Assembly (NCBI GenBank): GCA_037132075.1
Contig: JBAXPV010000006.1
Span: forward strand, 72,724-136,723
Direction of reading: 5' to 3'
Length of the DNA: 64,000 bases
DNA from: JBAXPV01 sp037132075
Lineage (GTDB): Bacteria; Bacteroidota; Bacteroidia; Bacteroidales; CAIXZF01
Shown: piece by piece, positions 8,862-18,392 of the stretch
Layout: each line of letters starts with the position of its first letter
How positions within the stretch are numbered: position 1 is the first letter of the stretch
Notes under the pieces: model-generated
What the model was told of the DNA's origin: nothing
The model's database searches: none
What the model saw: the letters and a program-made list of their open reading frames with translations, nothing else
Translations under genes and position numbers: made by a program

Positions 8862-9103
8862 TTATTTGTAAAAAGTAATTCGGTTTGCATTTGCGGAAAT
8901 AGACACAAATTTCATACTAATGTTCACTGCACCTTTGTAATATTAACATTAATTCACCTCAAATACAGTTATTTAGAATCGGTCTTATTAATTTAATACT
9001 AAACAGCCTGCCATAGAATCTACTTTCCCGAAAAATCAATTATGTGTCGTGAATAAAGGGATGCTCTTCCTTATGTGAATGTCGTTCTTTAATGGATTTT
9101 ACT

Positions 9104-9111
9104 TAGGTTTG
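9104..9111 (+). promoter_or_regulatory. Bacteroidota -7 element before the TamA-like gene
   Basis: TAGGTTTG matches TAnnTTTG; the start codon is only 16 bases downstream, implying a very short leader. The rest of the 8862-9126 gap shows only A+T-rich sequence. Confidence 0.5.
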
Positions 9112-9126
9112 TACTGAGGAATAAAT

Positions 9127-11484
9127 ATGCCTTTAAAAACCAACAACCCCTGTCTGTTTTTTATCATCCTGATATTATCAGGTTTGGTTACAGGCTGTAT
9201 TCTGCCCACCCAGATTGAGAAGGAAAATAAACTTTTAGTCGGTAACAAGATTCACCTGGCCAAGCCGATTGAGACTACGTCCGAGTTGAATAATTTTATT
9301 CAACAGAAACCGAATTCTAAGATGCTGGGTGTTTTTCGTTTCAAGCTATGGGTATACCGATATTCTTCATCTGGGAAACAAGGCCTGATTAAGTCCTGGC
9401 TCAATAGAGCTGTAGCCGAGAAACCGGTTTTCCTCGACACCTTGCTTGCAGAGATGGCTGGCCGCAAAATGAAGTTATATTTAAACAATGTTGGCTATTT
9501 CAATTCTACGGTCAAAAAGACATTTACCTGCAAAAAGCACAAGACTACAGCCAATTTTCACATCGTTCCCGGCGAAGCATACAGACTCCGGTCATATACC
9601 TATAATATTAAAGACAGTGTTCTTCGAAAAATCGTACTCGAAAATGCAATTGATTCGAAAGTAAAGCCGGGGCAAGCATACAATTCTTATATGCTTGATA
9701 GTGAGCGCGACAGGATAGTTCTGATTCTGAAAAATAATGGCTATTATGCCTTTACGAAGGATTATTTGCATTTTACTGTCGATAGTGCCTTCTCTAAAAA
9801 TGCCATGGACCTTGTTTTGACACTCAACAACCCTCTGGTGCCTGATCCGGCGAAACCCGGGCAGAATATTGAAAAACAACATAGATTATTTCATGTAAGA
9901 AGGGTATTTGTCGTCCCCGACTTCGATCCGCTGAACCAAAATTCAAAGTTGTACGACACCATCACTTATATCAGGAGGTACGAATCCCTACCCGAGGATA
10001 CTGTCATTTTTCTATGCCGGGAAAAGCTTAAAGTGAAACCAGCTGTTCTGGCCCGGTCAATGGGGATAAAAACAGGGGATTTGTATTCACAGGAATCAGC
10101 AACCAAGGCCCATGACAGGCTAGGTGACCTGCAGTTTTTCAGGCTCATCAATGTATCCTTTAAGAAAACCGGTGACACCATGGCCGCTAAAGCAAATCCA
10201 GGTTTGCTCGATTGTGTCGTTCAGCTTTCACGAAATAAATATTCTTCCACCAGTATCGGGGGTGAGCTTACCAATACGGGGGGTGACTTTGGCGTATCTA
10301 TGGTCACCGGATACGAACACCGTAACATCTTTGGCGGGGCCGAATTACTCACGCTGAGCCTCAACGGATCCATGGAAATACGCAGGAATTACCTTAATGA
10401 CTCAGCGGTAAATAATGGTATTTTTAATACTTATGAAGGGGGATTCAGGGCGGGGATCCTATTTCCCAAGTTCATGCTGCCATTGCGCCAGGAACGATTG
10501 GCTGCCTACTTCAGGCCGAAAACCAGGATTAACGGAGGGTTTAACTTTGAAATCACACCCGATTACAAACGTTTTGTCACTGATGCGGCATTTGGATACG
10601 AATGGAAACAAAATAAAAAGATCCGGCATATCCTCAATCCGATTGAGCTCAGCGTGATCAGTATCTTCAATACCCCTGATTTTCAGCATTACCTCGACTC
10701 TATCAAGGACCCATGGTATAGCGAACAATATACCGACCATTTCATCGCAGGAATGAGCTATAGTTTTATCTTCAGCAACCAGGACATCAGCCGTAAGGTA
10801 AATTTTATCTATTTCAGGGGGAATTTCCAGGCAGCCGGTAATATATTATCCTTGATTAATACGACAATCCCTGCTCAGAGAAACTCAGAAAAGCAAAATT
10901 TATTCATGGGAATCCCCTATGCCCAGTTTGTAAAGATCAACGGGGATTTTCGAGACTACAAGCTCTTTGGGAAGAGTTCGCTGGTGCTCAGGGCAATGGC
11001 AGGTATTGGCATCGCTTATGGAAATTCCGGGGCATTGCCATTTGACAGGGGGTATTATGCCGGTGGTGCCAATGGCCTCCGCGGTTGGGTCTATGGCTCC
11101 CTGGGGCCTGGTGGCTTTAGTAACGAAACCTATATACAACGCTATGATCATATGGGCGATGTTCAACTCGAAGTAAATGGGGAGTACCGCTTTCCTATTG
11201 TTGGCATGTTCAAAGGCGCTGTATTCTCAGATGCAGGCAATGTTTGGCTTCTTAAATCTAATGATCAGTTTCCTGAGGGCACATTTTCACGAAATTTTAT
11301 GAGTCAGGTTGCTATGGATGCCGGCCTTGGGTTTCGCCTCGACTTTAGTTTCTTTGTCTTCCGCCTCGATGGGGCCTTAAAGCTTAGAAACCCTGCCAAC
11401 CCACTCGACAAGGTGTGGATCAATTTTCAGGACATTCAGCTCAAAGATGTGATGTGGAACTTCGGTATTGGCTATCCCTTTTGA
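9127..11484 (+). CDS. BamA/TamA-family outer-membrane lipoprotein (TamL-like)
   Basis: 785 residues. The N-terminal signal ends in a lipobox-like LVTGC, as in the Bacteroidota TamL lipoprotein version of TamA. Residues ~110-370 contain POTRA-like segments (YRLRSYTYNI, KTGDLYSQESA, RLGDLQFFRLINVSF) and the C-terminal half is a 16-strand-type barrel. The conserved lid motif appears as GLRGWVYGSLGPG near residue 645. The protein should insert or assemble other proteins at the outer membrane. A tamB gene, often adjacent, is absent here. BamA itself is less likely because the POTRA region is short and the chain is a lipoprotein. Confidence 0.85.
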   Translation: MPLKTNNPCLFFIILILSGLVTGCILPTQIEKENKLLVGNKIHLAKPIETTSELNNFIQQKPNSKMLGVFRFKLWVYRYSSSGKQGLIKSWLNRAVAEKPVFLDTLLAEMAGRKMKLYLNNVGYFNSTVKKTFTCKKHKTTANFHIVPGEAYRLRSYTYNIKDSVLRKIVLENAIDSKVKPGQAYNSYMLDSERDRIVLILKNNGYYAFTKDYLHFTVDSAFSKNAMDLVLTLNNPLVPDPAKPGQNIEKQHRLFHVRRVFVVPDFDPLNQNSKLYDTITYIRRYESLPEDTVIFLCREKLKVKPAVLARSMGIKTGDLYSQESATKAHDRLGDLQFFRLINVSFKKTGDTMAAKANPGLLDCVVQLSRNKYSSTSIGGELTNTGGDFGVSMVTGYEHRNIFGGAELLTLSLNGSMEIRRNYLNDSAVNNGIFNTYEGGFRAGILFPKFMLPLRQERLAAYFRPKTRINGGFNFEITPDYKRFVTDAAFGYEWKQNKKIRHILNPIELSVISIFNTPDFQHYLDSIKDPWYSEQYTDHFIAGMSYSFIFSNQDISRKVNFIYFRGNFQAAGNILSLINTTIPAQRNSEKQNLFMGIPYAQFVKINGDFRDYKLFGKSSLVLRAMAGIGIAYGNSGALPFDRGYYAGGANGLRGWVYGSLGPGGFSNETYIQRYDHMGDVQLEVNGEYRFPIVGMFKGAVFSDAGNVWLLKSNDQFPEGTFSRNFMSQVAMDAGLGFRLDFSFFVFRLDGALKLRNPANPLDKVWINFQDIQLKDVMWNFGIGYPF

Positions 11485-11508
11485 TCACAAGGCTTTGTTT
11501 TCCTTCGC

Positions 11509-12936
11509 ATGAATAGCCTCAGTATCATAAATATGTTTGCGGGAAGTTTCCCTTTTGCCCCGACTGACGGACAACGAAAGGTGATCGTAGCTATGGCCGA
11601 CTTCCTTTCCAGCCCGCAGCCTGATACCGTTTTCCTGCTGAAAGGTTATGCTGGCACAGGAAAGACAACGCTTGTCAGCACACTGGTAAAAATCTTGCCC
11701 AGGCTCGGCATGAGTTCTGTTCTGCTCGCCCCGACAGGCAGGGCGGCCAAAGTCTTTTCAAATTATTCAGGCCAGAGAGCGTTTACGATCCACAAGAAAA
11801 TATACCGTCCTACCGTTTCTTCTGAAGGCAGTGTTTCTGTGAGTCTCATGCCAAATCAGCATAAAAACACCCTTTTTATTGTCGATGAAGCTTCGATGAT
11901 CCCCGATGTGGCTGCCAGCCCCGAGCAGATGTTCAGCAGCGGACGTAGCCTGTTGGAAGATCTCTTTTATTATGTGTTTTCCGGAGAAGATTGTCATCTT
12001 ATCCTCGTTGGCGACAGTGCCCAACTTCCGCCTGTCGGAATCACCCTGAGTCCTGCCCTCGACGAACAGTATATCAACAAGAATTTCAACTTCAACACAC
12101 GTTCAGCCCATCTCACAGAAGTCGTCCGTCAGTCACTGGAGTCTGGCATCCTTTTCAATGCAACACGTATCAGGGAACAGATTGCAAAGGGTAGTTGTCA
12201 ACCGCCATTTTTCGACTTGCATGACCATTCTGATGTCATCGATCTGAAAGGCAGCGAATTGGAAGAGGTGCTGGAAACCCTTATCTCGCGCAATGACTCC
12301 GAAAATACAGTCGTGATCACCCGCTCCAACAAAAGAGCCAACCTCTTTAATGAGGGAATCCGCAACCGTATCTTATACCGGGAAGAGGAAATTGCCGCAG
12401 GAGACCTCATTATGGCTGTGAAAAATAACTATTTCTGGTTGCCTGACGATGCCAAAGCCGGGTTTATTGCAAATGGCGATATGCTGGAGATCCTTACTGT
12501 CATTAAAAGGACAGAAATCTTTGGCTTTCATTTTGCCGAAGTCAGGGTAAGGATGCTCGACTATCCTGATGAACCGGATCTGGAGATCCTCATCCTTTTG
12601 GATACACTCCGTTCTGAATCCCCTGCGCTTAGCCAGGCCGAAAATATCCGATTCTTTAATGAGGTAATCGCCGATTATGCGGATGTCCCCGACAAACGAC
12701 ACCGGATCCAAAAAGTCAAAAACAACAAATACTACAATGCCGTCCAGGTTAAATTTGCCTGGTCGCTGACTTGCCATAAGACCCAGGGCGGACAATGGCC
12801 CAATGTCATCGTCGACCAGGGCTATCTCACTGATGAAATGGTCAACACAGAATACCTTCGCTGGCTCTACACGGCAATGACAAGAGCTACCGGAAAGCTG
12901 TATTTGCTGAATTTTCAGGAGAAGTTTTATCAGTGA
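11509..12936 (+). CDS. RecD-like (superfamily 1B) ATP-dependent DNA helicase
   Basis: 475 residues. Walker A is GYAGTGKTT at about residues 46-54, Walker B/motif II is DEAS near 125, motif III is VGDSAQLPPVG, and the C-terminal UvrD_C_2-like segment has SLTCHKTQGGQWPNV and YTAMTRA. This set is typical of short RecD/Dda-type 5'-3' helicases common in Bacteroidota, which lack the long N-terminal region of RecD2. It follows the TamA-like gene by 24 bases and may be co-transcribed. A role in DNA repair or replication-fork restart is inferred from the family. Confidence 0.9.
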   Translation: MNSLSIINMFAGSFPFAPTDGQRKVIVAMADFLSSPQPDTVFLLKGYAGTGKTTLVSTLVKILPRLGMSSVLLAPTGRAAKVFSNYSGQRAFTIHKKIYRPTVSSEGSVSVSLMPNQHKNTLFIVDEASMIPDVAASPEQMFSSGRSLLEDLFYYVFSGEDCHLILVGDSAQLPPVGITLSPALDEQYINKNFNFNTRSAHLTEVVRQSLESGILFNATRIREQIAKGSCQPPFFDLHDHSDVIDLKGSELEEVLETLISRNDSENTVVITRSNKRANLFNEGIRNRILYREEEIAAGDLIMAVKNNYFWLPDDAKAGFIANGDMLEILTVIKRTEIFGFHFAEVRVRMLDYPDEPDLEILILLDTLRSESPALSQAENIRFFNEVIADYADVPDKRHRIQKVKNNKYYNAVQVKFAWSLTCHKTQGGQWPNVIVDQGYLTDEMVNTEYLRWLYTAMTRATGKLYLLNFQEKFYQ

Positions 12937-13016
12937 CAGGCAACGATTGACGGTTTCACGTGTCCTTGTTAGAGTTTATTATTGTTTATCTTAGCTGTAA
13001 TTATCTTCGATTTTCT

Positions 13017-16000
13017 ATGCGGGTTCATTTAAATCACTTCAGTTGCTTTCTCGTTGCCTTGCTGCTGATCTGTGTTGATGTATCCCCACTTTTTGCCCAG
13101 GAGATGGCAAACAAGAACCTGAATCTCAGTTATATCAGGGAAAACAAGGGGCAAGTCAACTCCCAGGCATTATTTATTGCTACAACTTCATCAGGCAATA
13201 TCTATTTCTATAAAGACTCTGTTGTGGTTCAAAAGATCGTCCCCAAAAATGCCCTAAGCTGGTTGCAAAGCAGGAAGAAGCTAAAAAAATATGAAGATTT
13301 CAAAGTCCCGAAAGACACCATGACGGTCAGCTGCGAAACCTTCACCTTTCCGGGCCGGAATGACTCATTGCAACTGATCCCGGGGAAAGGGGATGGCAGT
13401 ATTTCAAATTATATCCGGGGCAATGATTCTTCCAAATGGGTCACCAAGCTAAAAAATTACAAAAAGTTATGTTATAAAAATATATATAATGGCATAGATT
13501 ATATTTTTATATGTACGACAAAAGGAATTCAAATCTATGTAGATGGGGTAAATAAGCCGGTTCACCCAAAGTCAGGCCTCACCTCAAATCCCTTATTATT
13601 AAGCGTTTCATACCTTGGTGGTTTGAAAAACGATATCATTGTCGGGATGGATGTCGATGAAGTTGGTTGTATCTATTTGCTTGCGCAAACAGCCAGTAAG
13701 AATTTTCCTGTAAGCCCCACAGCTTACCAGGTGCTGTTCGATAGCATTATTGACTGCGCGGTATTGAAATTTGACTCCACAGGAAAACAGCTGCTTTTTT
13801 CGACCTTTATCGGTGGTAAGGCCAACGACCAGGGTGCAAAGATTCATGTCAAACCATTGACGCATCAGGTAATTATCAGTGGAACGACCCGCTCCCTGGA
13901 TTTTCCGACCACCTCAACTTCCTATATGCCGGTTTTTACAGGCCAGGAATGGAATTGTTTTGCGACCTGCCTTAGCAGCCAGGGTACTTCGCTGGTATTT
14001 TCCACTTTCATTGGAAGCATAAGAGTAAGTTGGTTGTATGATATGGTCGTGGATAGTGTTGGGAGCCTTTACCTTTCGGGATTGAGTATCGGGGGATTTC
14101 CCGTGACTCCAGGCTGCTATCAGCCACAGCACAGCAGTGTCATCAGCTGGGATATGTTTCTTTGTAAATTAAATGCAGCTGGGAATACTTTGATATTTTC
14201 AACATATATCGGTGGTGTTGGTGAGGAACAGGGCGCTACTTTAGCCGTCGATGCTGCGGGAAACAGCTACCTCTCTTGCGTCAGCATGGGCTTTGACCCA
14301 ACCACGGCCGGTGCATTGCATACCAGCATTAGCGGTGTGCGGGATTTGTATTTTTGCAAGATGTCTGCCAATGGATCTGCTTTGCTTTACGGGACCTATC
14401 TTGGCTGGCTGGCACACAATTTTATTATTCCCCTGAGTGAGATGGCTATTGATAAAAAGGGGCTTGTTTGCACTGGGTTTTCCTATGACCCTGTTTTTTC
14501 CACTACTGCCGGAACATTCACCAATGGTCCATCCCTGGTGTTTGGTTACCAGGGGCCAATTGCTTTGTTTAAAATAAGCCTTAACCTGGATAGCTTGCTT
14601 TTTGGAACTCTTCTTTACACAGGCCCTGTAGATTACATGGAGCCTCCCGGGCTTTATCTTTCAGGAAACAAAATCTTCCTAAGCGCTGAGGTCACAGGAC
14701 CAATGCCTTCCATTGGATGGTCTCCCATTCCTGCAACTTTATGTGCCTTTGATTCGACCTTTCCCGTGCTTCCTTCTGACACTAAATGTTCAATCATGGC
14801 ATTCAATGCCAATGCCACACAGCTGTTGTACAATACGTATTTTGGAGGATCCCGGACAACAGGAGCCCCTGCGCTTGTCGTAAAAAATAACATGGCTTAT
14901 ATTGCCGGCCAGACCAATTCTCATGATCTGCCAATGACCCCGCTTAGCTTTGACACAACAGCAAGTCCCGGACTCACGGATTATGAAGGTTTTTTTGCCA
15001 GGATTAGTATGGATAAAATATTAACGGCCGACTTTACAGTGCCTTTTCAGGATTGCCGGTATAGTGATATCATTTTCAAAAACAATTCCAGGTGTTATAA
15101 CCACTTTATCTGGAATTTTGGCGATGGTGAAACGTCAACGGCATACGCCCCGGCTCATGCCTATCAGAATCCTGGTTTTTACACCGTTACCCTCACAGCG
15201 AGTAATGCTGCCGGTTTCGATACCATACAAAAAATGATACATGTTCTGTATTATTTTCTTAAGTTTAAGGATTCTATCTGCCAGGGAGACTCGGCTTTCA
15301 TTGCGGGAGGGTATCGTCACATTTCCGGCATATATACCGATTCACTTTTAAGTAAAATCGGTTGCGACAGTATCATTCAAACATCACTCTATGTTGACCC
15401 ATTGCCATTATTTTACTTGCCGGCCGATACGGGCTTTTGTGTCGGGGATACTTTGATCCTTGATACAGGTGATCCGGCCTATTCCTATTTATGGAATGAT
15501 GGCTCCACAAATCAAAAAATCCGGGTAACAAATCCAGGTATCTATTCAATCACGGCTACCAATAAAATGGGTTGCTTTAAAGTGAAAGAGGTCTCCGTCC
15601 TGGATTTGCCACACCCTAAGTCAACGCTGATTCGTAAAACAGCACTTTGTCCAGGAGAAATGCTTATCCTGTCAACAGACTCCTGTCTTTCCTGTCATTA
15701 TTTATGGAATACAGGTGAAACGCAGCCTTCCATTAATGTGTCAACTTCCGGCATATATACACTATTGATATACAACCAGTTTTGCAGCTTATCAGATACC
15801 GCTGAGGTTGTAGATTGCGTAACTGTCAGGCTGCCTAATGTGTTTACGCCCAATCAGGATGGTTACAATGATGCGTTTCTCGCAGAATATGTTAATGTCG
15901 ACAAATTCGAATTGAGTGTATTTAACCGCTGGGGTGTTTTGATGTATCATTCAACGGAAATCACTCAGGGCTGGGATGGCAATTTCAACCATAATGCTTG

Positions 16001-16103
16001 TCCTGCAGGAACTTATTTTTATTATGCTACTTTTGAAGGTTCCGGAAAAGGAGCAATTCCGGTCGTTCAACATTTACAGGGGACAGTGATGTTGATGAGA
16101 TAA
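13017..16103 (+). CDS. Large secreted protein: SBBP-like repeats, PKD domain and gliding-motility-type (T9SS type B) C-terminus
   Basis: The ATG at 13017 gives a good signal peptide (MRVHLNHFSCF); a GTG at 12960 would add 19 residues ahead of it. About 1028 residues. The N-terminal ~150 residues resemble the DUF7948 region that precedes SBBP beta-propeller-like repeats, which follow as recurring FSTFIGG, FSTYIGG and YNTYFGG segments. A PKD domain (IWNFGDGETSTAYAPAHAY) lies near residue 700, then two cysteine-containing Ig-like stretches (YSYLWNDGSTN, HYLWNTGET), and a CHU_C/T9SS type B tail (VFTPNQDGYNDAF, FNRWGVLMYHS, PAGTYFYY). It is an exported surface protein; its ligand is unknown. Confidence 0.85.
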   Translation: MRVHLNHFSCFLVALLLICVDVSPLFAQEMANKNLNLSYIRENKGQVNSQALFIATTSSGNIYFYKDSVVVQKIVPKNALSWLQSRKKLKKYEDFKVPKDTMTVSCETFTFPGRNDSLQLIPGKGDGSISNYIRGNDSSKWVTKLKNYKKLCYKNIYNGIDYIFICTTKGIQIYVDGVNKPVHPKSGLTSNPLLLSVSYLGGLKNDIIVGMDVDEVGCIYLLAQTASKNFPVSPTAYQVLFDSIIDCAVLKFDSTGKQLLFSTFIGGKANDQGAKIHVKPLTHQVIISGTTRSLDFPTTSTSYMPVFTGQEWNCFATCLSSQGTSLVFSTFIGSIRVSWLYDMVVDSVGSLYLSGLSIGGFPVTPGCYQPQHSSVISWDMFLCKLNAAGNTLIFSTYIGGVGEEQGATLAVDAAGNSYLSCVSMGFDPTTAGALHTSISGVRDLYFCKMSANGSALLYGTYLGWLAHNFIIPLSEMAIDKKGLVCTGFSYDPVFSTTAGTFTNGPSLVFGYQGPIALFKISLNLDSLLFGTLLYTGPVDYMEPPGLYLSGNKIFLSAEVTGPMPSIGWSPIPATLCAFDSTFPVLPSDTKCSIMAFNANATQLLYNTYFGGSRTTGAPALVVKNNMAYIAGQTNSHDLPMTPLSFDTTASPGLTDYEGFFARISMDKILTADFTVPFQDCRYSDIIFKNNSRCYNHFIWNFGDGETSTAYAPAHAYQNPGFYTVTLTASNAAGFDTIQKMIHVLYYFLKFKDSICQGDSAFIAGGYRHISGIYTDSLLSKIGCDSIIQTSLYVDPLPLFYLPADTGFCVGDTLILDTGDPAYSYLWNDGSTNQKIRVTNPGIYSITATNKMGCFKVKEVSVLDLPHPKSTLIRKTALCPGEMLILSTDSCLSCHYLWNTGETQPSINVSTSGIYTLLIYNQFCSLSDTAEVVDCVTVRLPNVFTPNQDGYNDAFLAEYVNVDKFELSVFNRWGVLMYHSTEITQGWDGNFNHNACPAGTYFYYATFEGSGKGAIPVVQHLQGTVMLMR

Positions 16104-16154
16104 GGAGGAATTCACGTTTAAACCGGGCTGATTTTTTAACAACAATTAAAAAGT

Positions 16155-18365
16155 ATGTGCAAAATATCGGGAATCTTCATCTTGCTGTTTTTTAGTCTTT
16201 ATATGGCATCAGCGCAAAGCTTTTCAGAAAAAGAAAAGTCCCGCTGGCAATCCCTGGCACAGAATGTTACGATAATCCGCGATGAATGGGGTGTGTCACA
16301 TATCTATGGTAAGACCGATGCCGATGCAGTTTTTGGCCTGATGTATGTCCAATGCGAAGATGACTTCCGCCAGGTCGAATATAACTATATCTGTGCCCTC
16401 GGTCGTGCTGCTGAAATTGAAGGCGAGAAAAAGCTATATGAAGACCTTTGGTCGCATATCTATTCGGATACGATCAGTATTAAAAAGCTATTTACACAAG
16501 TAAAGCCTCCGTTGAAGAAGTTGATGATTGCATTTGCAGATGGTATGAATTATTACCTTTTTATGCATCCTGAGGTAAAGCCAAGAGTCCTGAATCACTA
16601 TGAAGCCTGGTATCCTTTATTGTTCAGTGAAGGATCATCAGAAGGCAATCTCGACAATCAGAGCGGTATTCGCGATTCTTTAATCTCCCATTTTCTTATT
16701 GATCAGACAGCGACTGCCTGTGTTCCTGAAGAGAAACATCCCTTTCCCGACGGCGGATCCAATGCCATTGCCATTGCGCCAAAATTAAGCAAAAGCGGGA
16801 ATGCCCTGCTCCTGATTAACCCTCATGTGGATGTCTTTTACCGTACCGAAGTACACATCGTCAGCGACGAAGGTCTAAATGCATACGGAGCCGTTAGCCG
16901 CGGACAGTTTTTTGTTTATCATGGATTCAATCAGCATTGTGGATGGGCTCATACAACAAGCTATGCCGACACCCAGGATGCCTTCGAAGAAACAGTATTA
17001 AAAAAGGGAGACCAGAGCTTTTATAAATATGGAAAAGAGGAGCGTCGACTGGGAACTAAAAAGATTTGCATTGGCGTACGCAACAAAAATTCTGTTTTGG
17101 AGCAGCGGCACTTCCAGGTGAATTATACACATCATGGACCTATTATGGCTCAGGTAAATGGCAAATATATCAGTATCACGCCATTACACGAGCCAGTCAA
17201 GGAGCTTGAACAGCAATGGACGATGATGAAAGCCAAAAACATGGAAGATTTCACCAAAGCCATGAACATTCGCAGCAATGCAACCAACAATACGATGTAT
17301 TCAGATGACAAAGGAAATATAGCTTACTGGCACGGGAACTCCATTCCAAAACGTAATCCATCTTTTGATTGGTCAAAAAAGCAAAAAAGTGATCCTGCAA
17401 CAGAATGGAAGGGAAAACATTCCCTGAACGAGATAATCCATCTTGTAAATCCAGCGAATGGATGGATTCAGAATTGTAACTCAAGTCCGTATTACGCCGC
17501 GGGTAATAACAGTCCGGATCCTGCGAAATACCCATTTTATATGGCCACCGAAAGCAACGATGCCAGGGCTGTTAATATGATCAGGCTGTTGCAAAAGGAT
17601 ACTGCATTTACTCCTGAGAAACTTCGGGATATCGCCTACGATAATTATCTCTCGGCCTATGAAATCGCGCTTCCCAAGCTGTTTGCTGCTTATGAGGTCA
17701 GCAAGTCAATGCCTGATTCTCTGAAAATATTTCTTGCGGAGCCTGTCGAGAGTCTACTGAATTGGGACAAAAGATCAACCGTGAATTCTGAAGCCACGAC
17801 GCTTGCCGTCGTCTGGCGGGAAAAAGTTCTGGCAAAATACCTCAAAAGCTTTCCGCTTGATAGCATCCTCAAGCCGGATAAAGATATTGACACCTATACG
17901 CGGTCCGTCTTTACTTATGTGAGTCCGGGTGAACTGCTAAAAAGCCTTTCCGACGCCGTTGTTTTGCTGAATTCAATTTATGGGACCTGGAAAGTTGCGG
18001 AAGGGGAGGTTTTCAGGTTTCAGCGTCCGGCCCAAGGTACTGATGGCTTTGATGACCAGCTGCCTTCGACACCATTATATTTCCAGAGTGGGCGCCTGGG
18101 TTCTTTACCTGCTGCCAATTATACGGCCTTTGGTAAAAACAAAAAGCGATATACGCGTGGAGGTAATAGCTTTGTGGCCATCGTGGAATTCGGGCCACAA
18201 CTCAAGGCCAGCAGCATCGTCGCCGGTGGGCAATCCTCCGATCCAAACTCAAAACACTTCAGCGACCAGGCAGCCATGTACTGCAAAGGGCAGTTAAAGG
18301 AAGTCCATTTTTATAAAGAGGATGTGCTGAAGCACAAAGAGAAGGAGTATCATCCAGGGGAATAA
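16155..18365 (+). CDS. Penicillin acylase family (Ntn-hydrolase) periplasmic amidase
   Basis: 736 residues with a signal peptide ending near SAQS. After the alpha-chain region (DEWGVSHIYGKTDADAVFG is typical) the sequence GGSNAIAI at about residues 200-207 marks the autocatalytic cleavage site, Ser202 becoming the N-terminal nucleophile of the beta chain. Later HTTSYADTQDAFEE and NATNNTMYSDDKGNIAYWH fit the beta chain. Family members hydrolyse penicillins, acyl-homoserine lactones or other N-acyl amides; the substrate cannot be predicted. It lies 51 bases after the large secreted protein and converges with phhA. Confidence 0.9.
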   Translation: MCKISGIFILLFFSLYMASAQSFSEKEKSRWQSLAQNVTIIRDEWGVSHIYGKTDADAVFGLMYVQCEDDFRQVEYNYICALGRAAEIEGEKKLYEDLWSHIYSDTISIKKLFTQVKPPLKKLMIAFADGMNYYLFMHPEVKPRVLNHYEAWYPLLFSEGSSEGNLDNQSGIRDSLISHFLIDQTATACVPEEKHPFPDGGSNAIAIAPKLSKSGNALLLINPHVDVFYRTEVHIVSDEGLNAYGAVSRGQFFVYHGFNQHCGWAHTTSYADTQDAFEETVLKKGDQSFYKYGKEERRLGTKKICIGVRNKNSVLEQRHFQVNYTHHGPIMAQVNGKYISITPLHEPVKELEQQWTMMKAKNMEDFTKAMNIRSNATNNTMYSDDKGNIAYWHGNSIPKRNPSFDWSKKQKSDPATEWKGKHSLNEIIHLVNPANGWIQNCNSSPYYAAGNNSPDPAKYPFYMATESNDARAVNMIRLLQKDTAFTPEKLRDIAYDNYLSAYEIALPKLFAAYEVSKSMPDSLKIFLAEPVESLLNWDKRSTVNSEATTLAVVWREKVLAKYLKSFPLDSILKPDKDIDTYTRSVFTYVSPGELLKSLSDAVVLLNSIYGTWKVAEGEVFRFQRPAQGTDGFDDQLPSTPLYFQSGRLGSLPAANYTAFGKNKKRYTRGGNSFVAIVEFGPQLKASSIVAGGQSSDPNSKHFSDQAAMYCKGQLKEVHFYKEDVLKHKEKEYHPGE

Positions 18366-18392
18366 ATTTCAATCACCTATGCGCCATGTCCC

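Noticed and set aside
9127..11484. Essential BamA
   Set aside because: The lipobox, short POTRA region and lack of the usual BamA neighbours fit a TamL-type protein better.
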